Source: Callaeas wilsoni
Taxonomy: Eukaryota; Chordata; Aves; Passeriformes; Callaeidae
Length of the DNA: 64,000 bases
Reading direction: 5' to 3'
Assembly: GCA_013398955.1 (NCBI GenBank)
Contig: VWPU01017401.1
Location: forward strand, 248,001 to 312,000
Shown one piece after another: positions 23,461 to 35,994 of this stretch (its first letter is position 1; each line of letters begins with the position of its first letter). The translations under genes were made by a program, and so were the position numbers. The notes beneath the pieces are model-generated. The model worked only from the letters and a program-made list of their open reading frames with translations, was not told where the DNA came from and searched no databases.

Positions 23461-23929
23461 TAGGTTGGAAAAGACCTCTGAGATCATTGAGTCCAACCAT
23501 TAACCTGACACTGCCAAGCCCACCACTAAACCACGTTCCCAAGTGCCCCATCTACACATCTTCTAAAAACCTCCAGGGATGATGAATCCACCACTTCTCT
23601 AGGCAGCTGTTTCAATGCTTGAAAATCCTTCTGGTGACGAAAAAAAATAAATCCTAATATCCTTCTAAACCTCTGCTGGCTCAACTTGAGGCCACTTCCT
23701 CTTGATCTGTTATTCATTACCTGGGAGAAGAGGCCAACACCCACCTGGCTACAGCCTCCTTTCAGGCAGTTGTAGAGAGTGATAAGGTCACCTCTGAGCC
23801 TCTTCTTCTCCAGGCTAAACAATGCCAACTCTCTCAGCCTGTCCTCATAAGACTTGTGTTCCAGACCCTTCACCAGCTTTGTTGCCCCTCCCTGGGCACA
23901 TTCCATCACCTCTGTGTCTGTCTTGTAGA
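23461..23929 (-). mobile_element. CR1 LINE, best preserved copy
   Basis: The plus strand is the reverse complement of CR1 over about 470 bases: GGTTGGAAAAGACCTCTGAG, GATCATTGAGTCCAACC, CTGCCAAGCCCACCACTAAA, CCTCCAGGGATGATGA, AATCCTAATATCC, CACTTCCTCTTGATCTGTT, CAGTTGTAGAGAGTGATAAG, TTCTCCAGGCTAAACAATGCC, CTCAGCCTGTCCTCATAAGA, GACCCTTCACCAGCTTTGTT and GTCTTGTAG. The element runs right to left with its 3' end at 23461 and is 5'-truncated near 23929. It is the least diverged repeat here, so it is probably among the youngest. It contains the ORF2 C-terminal remnant given separately. Confidence 0.95.
23526..23909 (-). pseudogene. CR1 ORF2 C-terminal remnant, 127 codons open
   Basis: Translation on the minus strand keeps the ORF2 C-terminus of CR1 without a stop. 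It contains EDRLRELALFSLEKKRLRGD, then LYNCLKGGCSQVGVGLFS, then REVVDSSSLEVFRRCVDGAL, the order seen in CR1 and jockey-type LINE proteins after the reverse-transcriptase domain. The endonuclease and RT core are absent through 5' truncation, so it cannot be an active protein. Automated pipelines often mis-annotate such frames as RNA-directed DNA polymerase from mobile element jockey. The ATG used is incidental. Confidence 0.85.
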
Positions 23930-25271
23930 ATGTATTGTGACGTCAGGGACAACAACAACAACAAAGTGAAAGCCCAAGATTCTGCATTCCGTGAAAATGC
24001 AGAGTCAGGGTGTCTCTCAGAGCTATGGCTGTCTGTGTGATGATGTTTAACAGTGAGATGCCACTGTTGCCCTTGCAGCACGGGTTGGTGCTTGCATCTT
24101 TCCTTCCCTACAAAAGGGAATCTGTGACTACGCATTTACAGCACCAGTGCCATGTGGTCAACATTGCCTGAAGTGGGAGCTTCTGCTCTCTCCCTGAATA
24201 TTTGGGTACAGTTTAAGGACAATAGTGTAGAAAGGGTTTAGGGAGAGCAAGACTTTTCTCTCTTGCATTACTAGATGGAAAAAGCAAACAATTTTTTTCC
24301 TCTACTGGCCTCCATCTGTCTTTCCAGCTCTTGTCCCTCATGCACACACCTTCCTCTGTCCTTACACTGTAATTTTGTTTTGTAGAGTTTTGTCCTTCCA
24401 GGACAATGTTTCCTGCCCATTTTGAGAGCCTAACATACTGATTAAACACTTCTTGGTCTTCACGGTCCCATACTTTTTAGTACTGGCAGTTTAATTTCCA
24501 GGCTCCAAGTTTTTCTGATTCAAAAAATGCCAGATTGTGCATTGTCATAGTTAAAATCAAATTGTTCCCATTTATTTTCCAGAGTTGGACAGCTGTCTGA
24601 AGACTTTTTTTTTAAGATACAAGAGATTATTTCTTAGTATCTGAAGCTGCAGTTTATAACTACAATTGGCATCAAGTGTAGATTCTCCACAAGTAGCCAT
24701 TAAAAAAATAAAAACTATTCCATTTTTTTTCTGTTAAGAAGCATTAAAAATTACTTCCAAACATATCCACCTCACCTATGGTAAACAACACACAATTATC
24801 AACAAAACAACCAATGGTGATTCAGGTTAAGAACCAAAAGCACTGAAGAGGAGACATAAAAGCAAGAGACCCATTACTCTGACATTGACACCCTTTTTGT
24901 GAGGTTCCTGAGGTCTGGTAACAGCTGCAGTTGGCAAGGGCTCCTATTTCACTTCTGTATTGATGGATACTGTATTTGCTAGTCTTAGGTGAACAGAAGA
25001 GCAAAAGGAATTGGTTAACATCTACAGAAACAAAAGAGCTGAGTTTGAATAGCTGTGGTTCATGCTCTCATGACACTTGTTAGTTGTGAGCAGTTGTCAA
25101 CTTGCTGGGTGTCACACAAAAATTTGTTAACTGCTAAGGCTGATTCTTACCAGACAGCAAGCTATTTGTTATTCATAGGACTGGCCAAAATAATTAAAAT
25201 AAATTAATTCCAGTGCATGATAAATTTTGAAGTTCTGTAATCTGTTCCCATGTTTTATTACAGCCTTTTAA
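23930..25271. other. No gene recognised
   Basis: AT-rich from about 24480 on. An (ACA)n-like stretch AACAACAACAACAAAG lies near 23953. Frames are under 100 codons. Confidence 0.5.
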
Positions 25272-25272
25272 T

Positions 25273-25308
<36 letters not shown>
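25272..25308. repeat. Poly-T tract
   Basis: Thirty-seven bases of T interrupted only by two C residues. Not linked to any recognisable retroposon. Confidence 0.85.
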
Positions 25309-28300
25309 CCTGCAAGAAAGACCCACTCCTGAGCAGATAACAGTCTTGTCATTAAGTTGTTCGGTACATGCAAGATACAGGTACAAGTCTCTGCCTGATT
25401 TCTATACAAGTGTTTGGCTGGAGTTTTCTACATCTCACACAAGACCCCCACTCATTAAGTTGCTGGCCATTTTGACCCTGTCCATGTCTCACTTTTTCAC
25501 CAGAAATTTAAATACAGGGCTTGAAAAGCTGAAGATCACTGCATACAAACCCCACATGTTTCTGTAAAATGTTTCCATTTTGACATGCCTGTATTTCAGA
25601 TGGAAAAAATATCTCAACAAATTAACTGAAAAATAAAATTGACCAGTATTTTACTCAGTTGAGAGAGACAACAATTAGCATGATAATCAGTTAACCAATA
25701 AAAGAGTGCAAATACTAAGCAAGTAATGATTCACTGAAGCAAACAGGTTGTAAAGAACAGCTGGAGGCCTAAAAAATTACTCCTTTTTAGTGAGTACTTA
25801 TCAAGCCCTAAAACACTGGAAGAAAATCTGAAGCTGCTTATAAACAAATTGCTTATGACACAGTGACAATGCTTTAACACTTCTCTGCTTTTCTCATATC
25901 CTGATTCTTCCCACCACCGCCTCCGAGTGAGAACTTCCCCTGGTATCGGGTGCCACACGCTGTAACAACAGCAGAACCCGGCCCTGACAAGTCAGATTTG
26001 TAACTAATATTTCAGGCTTCTCTTACACTGGGCTAGAGGGTCAGCAGTAGCTTGTAGGGACACAGTGACACTCCTGAATCAGTCCATGCGTTACCCTGAC
26101 TCCAGTGATCAAGTCTCACAAGTAACATCATCACTCCCGTTGGAGTCTGGCACAACAAATGCCCCCAGTCTTTGAAGAGAAAGAGACAAAGTGGTGCACT
26201 GTAAAATGGAGCTGCCAGAGAGCCTGTGGGCATGGGCAAAGGGATTTTGTCATGCTGCTGAGGAAAGACTATTACCCCAGGCCCTGCTTGGAAAGCTGGG
26301 AGGTCTCGCTTTCAGAGCACGTACTAACAGATCGCACCTCACACCACAACCCACTCACCCCAAACCAGACACTGCTCTGCCCATTAAACGCCAGTTGTAG
26401 AAAGTAAAACTGAGCAGTAGATAATTAATACTTGTGGAACACATTGGAAGGACATGAAATGCCCTCGCTGCTCCAGGGTGCTGAAGCAAAGACACTGTGC
26501 TCAGTCCCCTACAGCCTGCAAGCACCAGGCTTCACAGTTTGCTGCTTGACCCCAGCTGAAGGGACAGAGGTCACTTGTTATCTATGGCTAGCAAAGCTTA
26601 ATTCTTTACTGAGTCAGAGCAAAGACAAGGTTATCCCCAGAGCACCAGGAGAAGGCCCGAGTGAAACACCTAATTCTCTGATGACTGTGTAGAAGGTCAG
26701 GGTCTGGTATAAATCCTTCCCTGGCTAAGCATGCTTTAGATGTCTGGGCAGGTGGATGCCTGAGCAAGACCCCAGCTCATGCAGGATGCTTGTAAGAGCA
26801 TGGAAATCAATGCAGATGTCCCAGGCCTCAGGCTACCGGTATAATCACCACCCTTGAGGACTGTTCTCAAATATGTTCCATCTGTACTGCAACACACAAA
26901 ACAGGTTTTGGGACACATCATCTGCTTTCTAACTTCAAAAACTGCTGCGGAAGCTCAGTCTTCTCCACACAGCTTGAGTTAGGCAATTGCCTGAGGCTGA
27001 ATCACCCATAAGACACCAAGTATACAAGTACTAGTTCTCCAGATAAAAATTAAAGTGGTCTAAATCCTGGATGCCTGAGACTCCAGTGACTGTGTGAGAC
27101 TTGCTTGCCCACTTAGAGGAAATACCCTTTGTGGATGAGTCAGTTCCTAGGCGGATAAGTGCCATCCTGGAGACCCAGCAGTCTGCTAGACAGGTGGTTT
27201 CAGTGGGAAAACCAGTAGGCAGACAGGCTGTAGAGTCTTGACCCTGTTCTCATGTCGAAGCAGAATAGCTTAGGTTGAGAGTAGCATAGGGAAGATGCTG
27301 GCTGGCTGCTGTGGAAAATGAAATGAGCTCCATCTTTGGCATAGCTGATCTATTTCTGGTCAGAGTGAAACACATTTAAATGTGATGTGGGGATTGCTGA
27401 GCAAGCCACTTGGAGTTATATGTGTCACTGCTGCCTCAGACTGCTGCTTCATCTCCTATTCATGCAGAGGTTTGAGTAACAAATGATACATGCTCAGGAG
27501 CCGACCTCCAACAGCAGGGGAAATGAGAAGGACCACAATCCTCAGTGCAGAAGCTGCAGGAAGACAACAATTCATTGTGCTTCCACAGCCAGAAGAATTC
27601 ATGGGGAGAATCTCATTCTTCTGTTTGCCTGTGGTTCCTCCTTGAGTTGGTGATTTACAGTGCTCTGTCAGCACATCTGTCTTACTTTTTATTCTTCTGT
27701 CGCTTTCCTGGTGTTTCACTTCTTCTTCTCTTGTATTGGACGCTATTAAGCATCACCTGCTCTGGTCAGCAAATGAGCCAGCAGCACATCTCTGCACTTG
27801 CACAGCTAGTGGCTGAACCCCAAAGCTTTGATGGGCCAGTTTTGTGAACAAGACAACAGTGTGAGAGAGGGAAAAGACTGCCCTTTGGTCCAGGAGAAGG
27901 AAATGCCACTCAAGGTGATAATCCTGGGGTAGTGAGCAAATCAGATGTGTTCCACTTGCTGTGTGTTCATTCCAATTGGTGTCAAACCCAAGAACAACTC
28001 GTGTTCCTCTTCTAGAACCTTCCTCCTTGTGTCCTGTGGTCCCAGCCAGCTGGATGGTCATCCCCGCTGCCTGAATAAGCCAGGATGGGAGCTGACTGGG
28101 TTTAATCTCTGAGGCTCCAAACCTAAGCCCTTGCCCAGCATCTCCAGTATTGGAGTGGACCGGCAAGTTCTCACATATTAACAAAGGCTCTGCCTGGGCA
28201 GCAGCCCCATCATGCATATTTCCCGCACCATATTGTCTGCAAATGCCTCACGGCTCTGTGTGTCTCCTCAAGGGGCTTTTCAGAAAGGTGACGAAAAGGA

Positions 28301-30899
28301 CATCAGAACCACCCCTCTCTGCAACTGCTGCCATGCAGAACCTTGTAGGAATAGCTCATATTAATAGCTGCAGGTTAATATTTGTCATATCCTCTTCAAT
28401 TTGCCTGTGATCACTGCAAAGGCAAATACAGAAGCAAATCCCCAGGGATGGCCATCTTGTGTGCACAGAAATAAATACCAGGAAAGGGGAGAGGACAGTG
28501 CTCGTGACTTTGTATGGCAGAGCACTTGCAAGGCAGTGCAGGTGGGGGCATGGGGAAATGGCAGCAATATGAGGATGTTGAGTGGGTGCAGCAGGGTGTG
28601 CTCAGTGCTGGGAAGATGCACATGGACATATCCAGAGGGTCACCAAATTCAGGTAAGGGCATTCCCATGACTGGCAGCTGGAACGACAGCAGGTGAGGGT
28701 AACGTGGAGGGTGGTGGTTGTGTGGGACAAGCTGCACAGAGTGAGGCAGGGCAAGTGCTTGTGGTGGTGTGAGAGGGGAAACGATGAGCATGCAGAAGAA
28801 TTTATTTCTGAACCTTTCCCTATAAAATTATAGAGGGAAGCACAGGTTAACCTGCTTGCTTGGAGACTGAAGCACTGAAAACATCCTTTCCCTAGAATAT
28901 TTCCAGCACATAAAAGCTGATTCTTTAGCCTGTGTGGGGCAGAAGAGAAAAGAGGATGGAGAGTCACAGAGCTCCGTTTAAAATGTGCAAATTCTGGGAG
29001 CAGTACAGAACATCTGAACTGAACTGTTATTTGCAGAGTGGAACCCAGAATGCTCTTCTCTGCCACTTTGCTCTTAAATGCTCCACTTCTAGAGGTCACC
29101 CTAACCTAATGAAGTCTCTGTATCCAGTTAAAGCAACAGCTGCCCAGTACACATGAGTTCAGGCACAGCTGAAACCAAGAGACCTGTTCTACATTTGTTT
29201 CTCCAGTCATGGCTGAGCCGCCCACGGGGAGACTCAGTTTGGACAGTTGCTGGGAAAACAGATTTGTGTTTTGGTACAGCTGTGCAGCCAGTGTGGCTGG
29301 GAACACGATGTTTGCTGTTAACTCCCAGCATGCCAAATGGAATTGTAGGCCCGCTGGCTGGAAAGAGCAACACATGGTGGAGAGCCACAGACGGCTTCAC
29401 TGCATCATTCAGTTCTGGCCCTTCATGAGGTGATCTTGAAAGCATTGTCTTTGAATTCCACAGGCTTGGAGCCCCTTCCCTGTCAACACACTTGCTGAGA
29501 TAAGAGGTGCTGACAAGAGGAATTACACTGTCCTGGAAAGAGGAGGACCACGAGCACACAATCAGAGTTGACTGTAATGCACTGAGCGACGTGCTTAGCA
29601 TTTGTAGGACACACAGAGAGCCTTTTGCATGGAGCACGACGGTCCCATCGGCGTGTCCCGTATGTCTCCTTTGCACAAGTTAGTTTGGAGAAGATCTTGA
29701 CATCCCTTTTCTTTCATCTGGTGCTGCCTTCTGCCCAGGACAAACACATAACCAGCAGTACTATAATGCAGGGAGGAGGTAGCTTTAGAAACACTCTCAG
29801 CAACGTTGCAGAGTAATGCTGAGAAAACAATGACATGACCACAGCCAGAAGAGACTCCGCATTAGGATGTAGCAAAATTTTTCTGTCAGAAACATACATA
29901 TGATGCACTGAACCATCCTGGAGAAAGCAAAGGAAAGGAATGGACAATTTCAAGTAATCAGCTTCCTTGCAGCAGTTTTCTTCTCCTTATTTATAGCCAC
30001 TCTATGATTCAGTCAGGCTGGAACTGTGAGCGCAACCACGTTTTCTTTGCTCCTGGCTCTCCTTGGAGTTCATTTGCACAGCAAAGCATCACCCAGTGCC
30101 AGAGATTTATGATACATTCAAAGCCCAAACAAGGCTGGATCTGAACAGCCACATATCCTCCAAATTTCATGGTGGGAAACGTGCCTCTGGTGGGGCCCCA
30201 AGTAGCTCATGTCAGATTCACTGGCCCTGACTGCAGCTGTGCACGGAGAGCTGCAACTCAGTCTGCTCTGAGGAAGCAGAGACTCAACAAACTTGAGCTC
30301 AGCTTCAAATCTGGGAAAAGCTCCTGGATGGATCTAACCTTTTGTCAACAAAACTCCTGGGCCTGGACACTTACAAACTGACACAGACTCAGAGCCAGTG
30401 CCAGATTTTGTAAATCAGCTCTTCATGCTTCATGTTACAAGTTTCATACTTATAACAGAGGGTCATGCCAAAAAACCCCACAGTGGTCACATGTCTCCTC
30501 CTGAAAGCTTGTGAAATACTTGTCTGGGACTCAACGCTTTACAGCTGAGGTTGCTCTTCATCAAGATGACCCCATTCTTCATTGTTTCCATGTAGGAGCA
30601 CCCTCTAAGCTTCAGTGTGGACCATGAAGTTCTTGTCCTGGGGCTAGTATAAAGTCCCAGCAAAAAGCTATTTCCTGCCCAGAACTAGATTTGGTGCTAC
30701 CTGGCTCTAAGCTTACAGTCATTCACAGTTCCCGATACTACAGGCACAAGCCTCTCATTCTTCAACCTCTCCCCACACCTACCACAGCCCGCAAGTGATA
30801 AAAGAATTTATAAGACGAGGAGTCTATAGTCTGTCCATTGCTTTTTTTCAAAGCTGGAGAAAAACGTAATGATCTTGTTCTGGAAGAAAATCAAAGGCT
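25309..30899. other. Long featureless stretch
   Basis: No repeat family recognised over 5.6 kb. Several larger frames lie here: 27753-28217 minus (154 codons), 28602-29099 minus (165) and 29128-29676 minus (182). None has a recognisable domain, and plus-strand frames overlap them. A textbook splice-donor match CAG/GTAAGG occurs at 28650-28657 after a 28401-28670 frame, but one donor alone is not evidence for an exon. The block 25620-25740 (CAATTAGCATGATAATCAG, TTAACCAATAAAAG) is AT- and TAAT-rich and might be regulatory. Confidence 0.5.
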
Positions 30900-31190
30900 G
30901 CCAACAACAGCATGATATGTCAGCTCTTTTAATTTCATTTATTTATTTATTTTATCCAGTTGCTTTAATCCTTGGAGTTTAAAGGCAAAGAATGAATGCA
31001 ACGTGCTGGAAAATGAAGAGCATGTGACAGTATCAAAGAGCAAAACCAAAGGAATGGGGGTGTGTGTGTTGGGGGAGCCTTGTTAGGAGACATATTTAGG
31101 CAATCCAGCTGATAGATGCAGCCTTTTATAAATGAAGAGTAAAGTCTTCATGTCACTCTTTATCTTTTTTTTTTTTTTTAACCATTGTCT
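30900..31190. promoter_or_regulatory. Candidate non-coding element with low-complexity edges
   Basis: A TTTATTTATTTATTTTAT run lies near 30938. It is followed by a unique block with AAAGGCAAAGAATGAATGC, GACATATTTAGGC, CCAGCTGATAGATGC and CCTTTTATAAATGAAG, then a 15-base T tract (31165-31179). MEF2/SRF-like AT cores plus an E-box and a GATA core sit together. The evidence is weak. Confidence 0.22.
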
Positions 31191-32158
31191 CTCTCTCTTT
31201 CACCTCCCCTTGCATTGCTATCCTGCCTCTCCTCTTGTGGTCTTCTGCCATAGGTCCCATTTTATATTCGAACTGTAGGGCTGCTGTGGCCATGGAATTT
31301 AAAAATCTCACTCTATTGGGGGTACCAGAGTCTGTGCTTCAGCAGGCCATGGTGGTACCTGGCACTGTGAGACCCTTCAAAGAGACCAAAATGCACCTTA
31401 TTCCGGCCAGGCTGGGATGCTGGTTCCTCTCGGTCCTTTGGAGCTATAAACAAGGCATGGCAACCAATCGCAGGCAGTGGGAGCCTGGTCTCCAGGGGAT
31501 TTTAGCACAGAGGTGGGATACATGCATCACAGAAAAGGTGCTGTGCTGTATGTAGAAGTTGAAGTAGAGAGGTAGGTAGAGGGAAAGCAACCCAGAAATG
31601 CCTTTTATCCTTGACAGAAGAGCAGAAAGACAGGGAAACCGAATCACCACATTCTTCTCTTTCAGTCATAGTTTTGACAGCCCCAGAAAACAACTCCAGT
31701 GGAAAAACTGATGTTGGGTACTGTTCATGATGAGATTCAGCAGGAATGACTCAGTTCTCATTGTGACACACACAGAGCTTATTATCTGTGATCTTTCCAC
31801 ATTGTGGATGTAAATTCCAGGCCTGCCTCCTTTAAAGTCTCCTGGGCGTGGTCAAGCAGGAGAGTTTTACATAGACCCAATTTCCCCCAGCAGCCCTCAT
31901 GCCTCCCCGTGGCTCTCTCCCAGCAGAGGCTGCACAGCCTCACACACCAGCACAAACCTCTGGCTCTGGTGGTATCCAAACCAGTGTCAGATCCCACCAG
32001 AGACCAAGCCATGACATCTCACTGCTTCTTGGCAAGCAGAGTTGGAGGGGAATTATCTTCTCTCCCCCTTCTAAAGACTGCCCCTTCAAGATCACAAGAC
32101 AGAGTCTAAATGTTACTCTCTTCCAGCCTAAGACATACTTGAACCCTGTCCCCAGAAA
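31191..32158. other. No gene recognised
   Basis: The 106-codon plus frame (31235-31555) and 101/118-codon frames (31804-32255) have no recognisable product. The last of these runs into the LTR to the right. Confidence 0.5.
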
Positions 32159-32759
32159 TGTTTATCATGGTTTAACTCCAGCCATCAACCAAGGCCCAGG
32201 CAGCTGCTTGTTCACTGCCCCACCAGTGGGATCAGGGAGAGTACTGGAAGGGTAAAAGCTGGAGAATTCATGAGTTGAGATAAAGACACTTTAACAGGAA
32301 AAGCAAAAGCTGAGCACACAAGCCAAGCAAAGCAAAGCATTAAATCACCACTTCCCATGGGCAGGCAGGTGTTCAGCCATCCCCAGGAGAGCAGGGCCCC
32401 ATCATGTGTAACAGTTACTTGGGAAGACAAACACCATCGCTCCAAATGTCCTCCCTTTCTTCCTTCTTCCTCCAGCTTTATATACTGAGTATGATGTCAT
32501 AGGGAATGGAATATCCCTCTGGTCAGTTTGGGTCACCTGTCCTAGCTGTGTCTCCTCCCAGTTTCCCAGGCACATCTGAGTTCCTTGCCAGCATGGAAGT
32601 ACAAGAAACAGAAAAGGCCTTGGCTCTGTGTAAGCCCTGCTCAGCAATAACAAAAACATTTCTGTATTATCAACCCTGCGTTCAGCACAAACCCAAAACA
32701 CAGCTTCTTACCAGGCACTGGGAATACAAAGTAAGCGTACTCCAGTCAAAACCAGCACA
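32159..32759 (-). mobile_element. Solo LTR of an avian endogenous retrovirus (minus orientation)
   Basis: The plus strand begins ATCATGGTTTAACTCCAGCC and continues with CCCCACCAGTGGGATCAGGG, GAGTTGAGATAAAGACAC, AGGGAATGGAATATCCCTCT, GGTCAGTTTGGGTCACCTG, TGTCTCCTCCCAGTTTCCC and finally CTCCAGTCAAAACCAGCACA. This is the reverse complement of a multicopy LTR family of birds (sense start TGTCCTGGTTTCAGCTGG, sense end GGGGTTAAACCATGACA). Read in sense it carries a TATA box TATATAAAG at 32484-32476, preceded by an ATF/CREB-like ATGACATCAT (32500-32491). The outer edges are worn: AATGT flanks both sides (32157-32161 and 32759-32763), a possible 5-base target duplication that would trim the terminal TG/CA. 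No gag, pol or env sequence adjoins, hence a solo LTR. Probably ERVK/ERV2-like, but the exact family name is not certain. Confidence 0.85.
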
Positions 32760-33920
32760 ATGTCCCAAGGCCACAGACCTATAATTTGGAGAGTGGCAAC
32801 TGTTAAATGACTGAGCGAGGATATGATGTGTGGCTGGTGGTGGCTCGGGTGGATACGCTGCAACAAGACCCATGGGCAACCCCAGCTCTTCCCTATCCAG
32901 AGGAGCTCCTGTGGTGGAGACTGGCAAAGGCAAGAGTGGTTAGCATGCACAAGGCAGGCACTTTAAGTTCTGTCAAGAGTGGGCCTCTGGGTAAACCACT
33001 TTTAACCACACCTCTGTCTCTCCGAGCGCGTGGGATGTGTGGCTCTGGCAGCACAGGAGGGAATCACAGGTGGATTGGCAGATTCTGTGCTGAGGCTACT
33101 GCACTCTGACCAGTCTCTCTGGTTTTCTGGTTCCTGGAGTGTGTTGCTTAGGATCTGTATGCAAGGTGTCACAGTCCTAAAGTAGATTAAGTAGACTTCA
33201 AAGAGACTGCTAATTTCACACGATAATAAAACTGGTCAGTCTCGCAGAGGGGCAGCAAGATTTATATTATTAATTCTTGCAAGATGCAAGTGATCTGAGA
33301 TCTTTGCAAGAAAGGCAGTGTAAGAAAGGCCCAGAAAACTTTTTGCAAGGTACAGTTTGTTTTTTTCCCCAGTCCTAACAGAACAGGAAAAAAGAGAGAG
33401 GAGAGACCCAAAGACAAATGCCACAGAGCAGGCAGAAGGCAAGTTGGACTTCAGATGACAGAAAGGGCCACTGGAAGCAGAACAGAGGAGGCACTTGTTC
33501 CCCTAAGACAGGTGTGAAATGCAGCATGCACCAGTCATGCAAATGCATGCCTGCAGGACCTGTGCACCAGTCCTGGAGCACAGGTCATTCCAAGGTGCAG
33601 AGGGGCACACGGGACGGACACCATTCATGTCAGATGTTTTTTGTCTTTTCCATACCAAAACTAAGGAGACAATTTTCAAAATGCAGATACTGTCAAGCAG
33701 GAGTCTGGAACAATTAAATATGATACTTAATTAAACATCTATACTCGCATGGAATGCAAGATTTACCTCCTTTCTCCTTTTTAGTACAGGAATCCCAGAG
33801 AATAAAACCTTCAAGTTATGAGCAACTATACCCTGCTGAGAAAAGTGAAGAAGTGCTATGCTCCAGAGAACTTAACCAGGCCTCAGAAAATATGGAGTTG
33901 ACACCTAGAAGGTTTTCTTC
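32760..33920. other. No gene recognised
   Basis: AT-rich pieces at 33180-33320 (TAATAAAACTGG, TTATATTATTAATTCTTGC) and 33700-33760 (ACAATTAAATATGATAC, TTAATTAAACATC) carry TAAT cores. No coding or repeat signature otherwise. Confidence 0.5.
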
Positions 33921-33971
33921 TTGCTATTGCTGTTATTATTGTTATTATTATTATTATTATTACTACTATTT
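33921..33971. repeat. (TTA)n microsatellite
   Basis: About seventeen trinucleotide units, mainly TTA, with TTG, CTA and CTG variants at the edges. The longest pure block is at about 33942-33961. Confidence 0.92.
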
Positions 33972-34187
33972 GTCCTGACACTAAAACTCTTCCCGTCGTG
34001 TTCCCAGAGGGAGACAAACAGCGTGTGCCTTCATGTTAATGGGAACAAATGGGACCACTCTACTTTCCTGATGCATGGGGTTCAAATGCTGCAGGAACTG
34101 CTGAAAGCAGGCATACTTTAGTGAATGCTGGGAAATGCTGTAGGGCTCAAGGATTTTGCACAGGAGAGAAACACAAATATAGGCCTT

Positions 34188-34363
34188 GGGGATGCAGGAT
34201 CAGGGCTCAGCTCTGCTACTGAGTTGACCAGCTTGGGCAGGTTACTTAGGGTCCTGTGCTCTGGCTGCTTCCTTGCAAAACAGTTCAGGAGTGATAGGAT
34301 GGTGAATACGTGCTATTCCAGGGACATGGTAAGAACAAGGGCCTAAACGTTTCTGGCATGGTG
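34188..34363 (+). repeat. MIR-like CORE-SINE fragment
   Basis: The series GGATCAGGGCTCAGCTCTGC, TACTGAGTTGACCAGC, TTGGGCAGGTTACTTAGG, CTGCTTCCTTGCAAAACAG, and later ACATGGTAAGAACAAGGGCC and TTCTGGCATGGTG follows the MIR consensus in order: TCCCAGCTCTGCCACTTACTAGCTGTGTGACC, split here as TCCCAGCTCTGCCACTTAC and TAGCTGTGTGACC, then TTGGGCAAGTTACTTAACC, then TTTCCTCATCTGTAAAATG, then ..AGTGCCTGGCAC. Sense orientation. MIR-type elements predate the split of mammals and birds, so this is an old landmark. Confidence 0.65.
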
Positions 34364-35932
34364 ATAAAATGGATCAGAGAATGATATAAATACTTCATAC
34401 AAGGTGAGAAATGGCCTAGAGGGGAGATTTCCTACGTTGCCTGATTAGATGAAGCTGCAGGGATTAGGTGCAAAAATCAAAGGTGAGGAACCAAAATCTG
34501 AAGTCTTTCAGTTTGCATCATCATTTACTATGGCCAAATAAAAATGCCACTGAAAGAGGATGTAAGAATTTCTCATTTGTAAGATTTCCTCATCTATATT
34601 TTACTGCCTTAATGTGAATAAACGATTGTGCATGGAATGAGACACTGGCGTGAAGAAACATGTCAGGCATAGAGCAGGTTGTAAGAGAGCCAAAACTCGG
34701 GTTGTGAATTGGAAGTGTCAGTGGTTTCAAATGTGATTGGATATTACTTTAAACTTGAAAAAAAAAAAAAAAAGGCATTGATGACTTCCCTGTTGATGTG
34801 AATAGCAATCAAAGATCCATTTGCTTCCCAGGGGGCCATGGAGACAAAGCCTGACATAGCACAGAACAGAAAAGCTGTTGTACAGGTTAAACAAATAATC
34901 TGTATATCTTTGTGTCTCGCCTCCCGCAGTGACCAAAAGCTCATGCCAAGGGAAGCCTAGAAGTAAAGAAGCATAGATGATACTTTCCTCGAGTATTCTG
35001 TTAAAAACAGCTTCTCTGTTTTTAGTACCATCTTCTTTACTGAAGATGTGTCTGGTAGCTTAACTGACTTCCCTTTTCCAATACACAGGACCGTAAAACA
35101 CCTTAGACAAGAAATGCCTCTGTACATGCACCTTACCTTTACCCAGAACTCCTGCCCCTGTGAATTCTCTGAAGGCACTGCCATACTAAAAAGGCAGAGG
35201 ATAAACTTGGTAGGCTTTGTTCCCCTCCTCCCCTCAGCTGTTTCATTTCCTATCACTTTGAAAGCTGTGGCATCATAAGCCCACACATTCAGCTGTGGGG
35301 CTTGAGGGATGGGGTGAAAGCAAAAACATAATCTCTCCTTCTGGGCTGCAGCACATCCTAATCATTCTCTGCTCTTTGGAAGTCAGAGGGGTCACTGGAC
35401 CTTGCCAGGACAATAGTGGTATTGGGAGCATTTCCTCATAGTGCCTTTTCCCAAGGCTGTTTGCTGGAGTGCACACTGTGCCCACATTCACCTCTGTGAT
35501 TGTCCTGGTGCTGTGGCTGAGGAAGTTGCAGAAGGATTGGATTGAGTTTCCCTGTCCTCTGAGACAGAAGTCCCACCCATTCACTGTGTGTTCTCCTGTC
35601 ACATCCCATCATACCTACTGACTTCAACTGGTGTGAAAAGAGACCTCTCTCCCTCTTCTTGGAGACCTGCTCCGCTGCCAGGACTCGAGCTAGTCTTATC
35701 AGGGCACCTTAGCGTAACTTCTTTTGGTAACGACACCTCACATCTTACAATTACACAGCCTGGAACCATCCCCTCCCACTCAGAAAAAAAAAACCCCAAA
35801 AAACCCACCCTCATGTCCTTCATGGTGTTTACCCTTTGAATGCTTACAGTCCAGTGAAAAGCAGAGCACACAGAGGAGGTCTGCCAGGCATAAAGAAAGT
35901 GGAAGACGTTTTTCAGAAGGAGTAAAAAACTC

Positions 35933-35935
<3 letters not shown>
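34364..35935. other. No gene recognised
   Basis: A 16-base A tract lies at 34758-34773. Frames of about 109 codons (34957-35286 and 35273-35602, minus) are not recognisable. An AAAAAAAAAACCCCAAAAAACCC stretch lies near 35785. Confidence 0.5.

Positions 35936-35994
<59 letters not shown>

Noticed and set aside
27753..28217. 154-codon open frame (minus)
   Set aside because: No recognisable product or supporting signals.
28401..28670. Possible exon ending at a CAG/GTAAGG donor
   Set aside because: A single donor match with no clear acceptor, no protein similarity and no partner exon.
28602..29099. 165-codon open frame (minus)
   Set aside because: No domain, and it overlaps opposite-strand frames of 60-89 codons.
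29128..29676. 182-codon open frame (minus)
   Set aside because: No recognisable domain. Two plus-strand frames cover the same DNA, and stop-poor stretches of this length are expected by chance in 64 kb.
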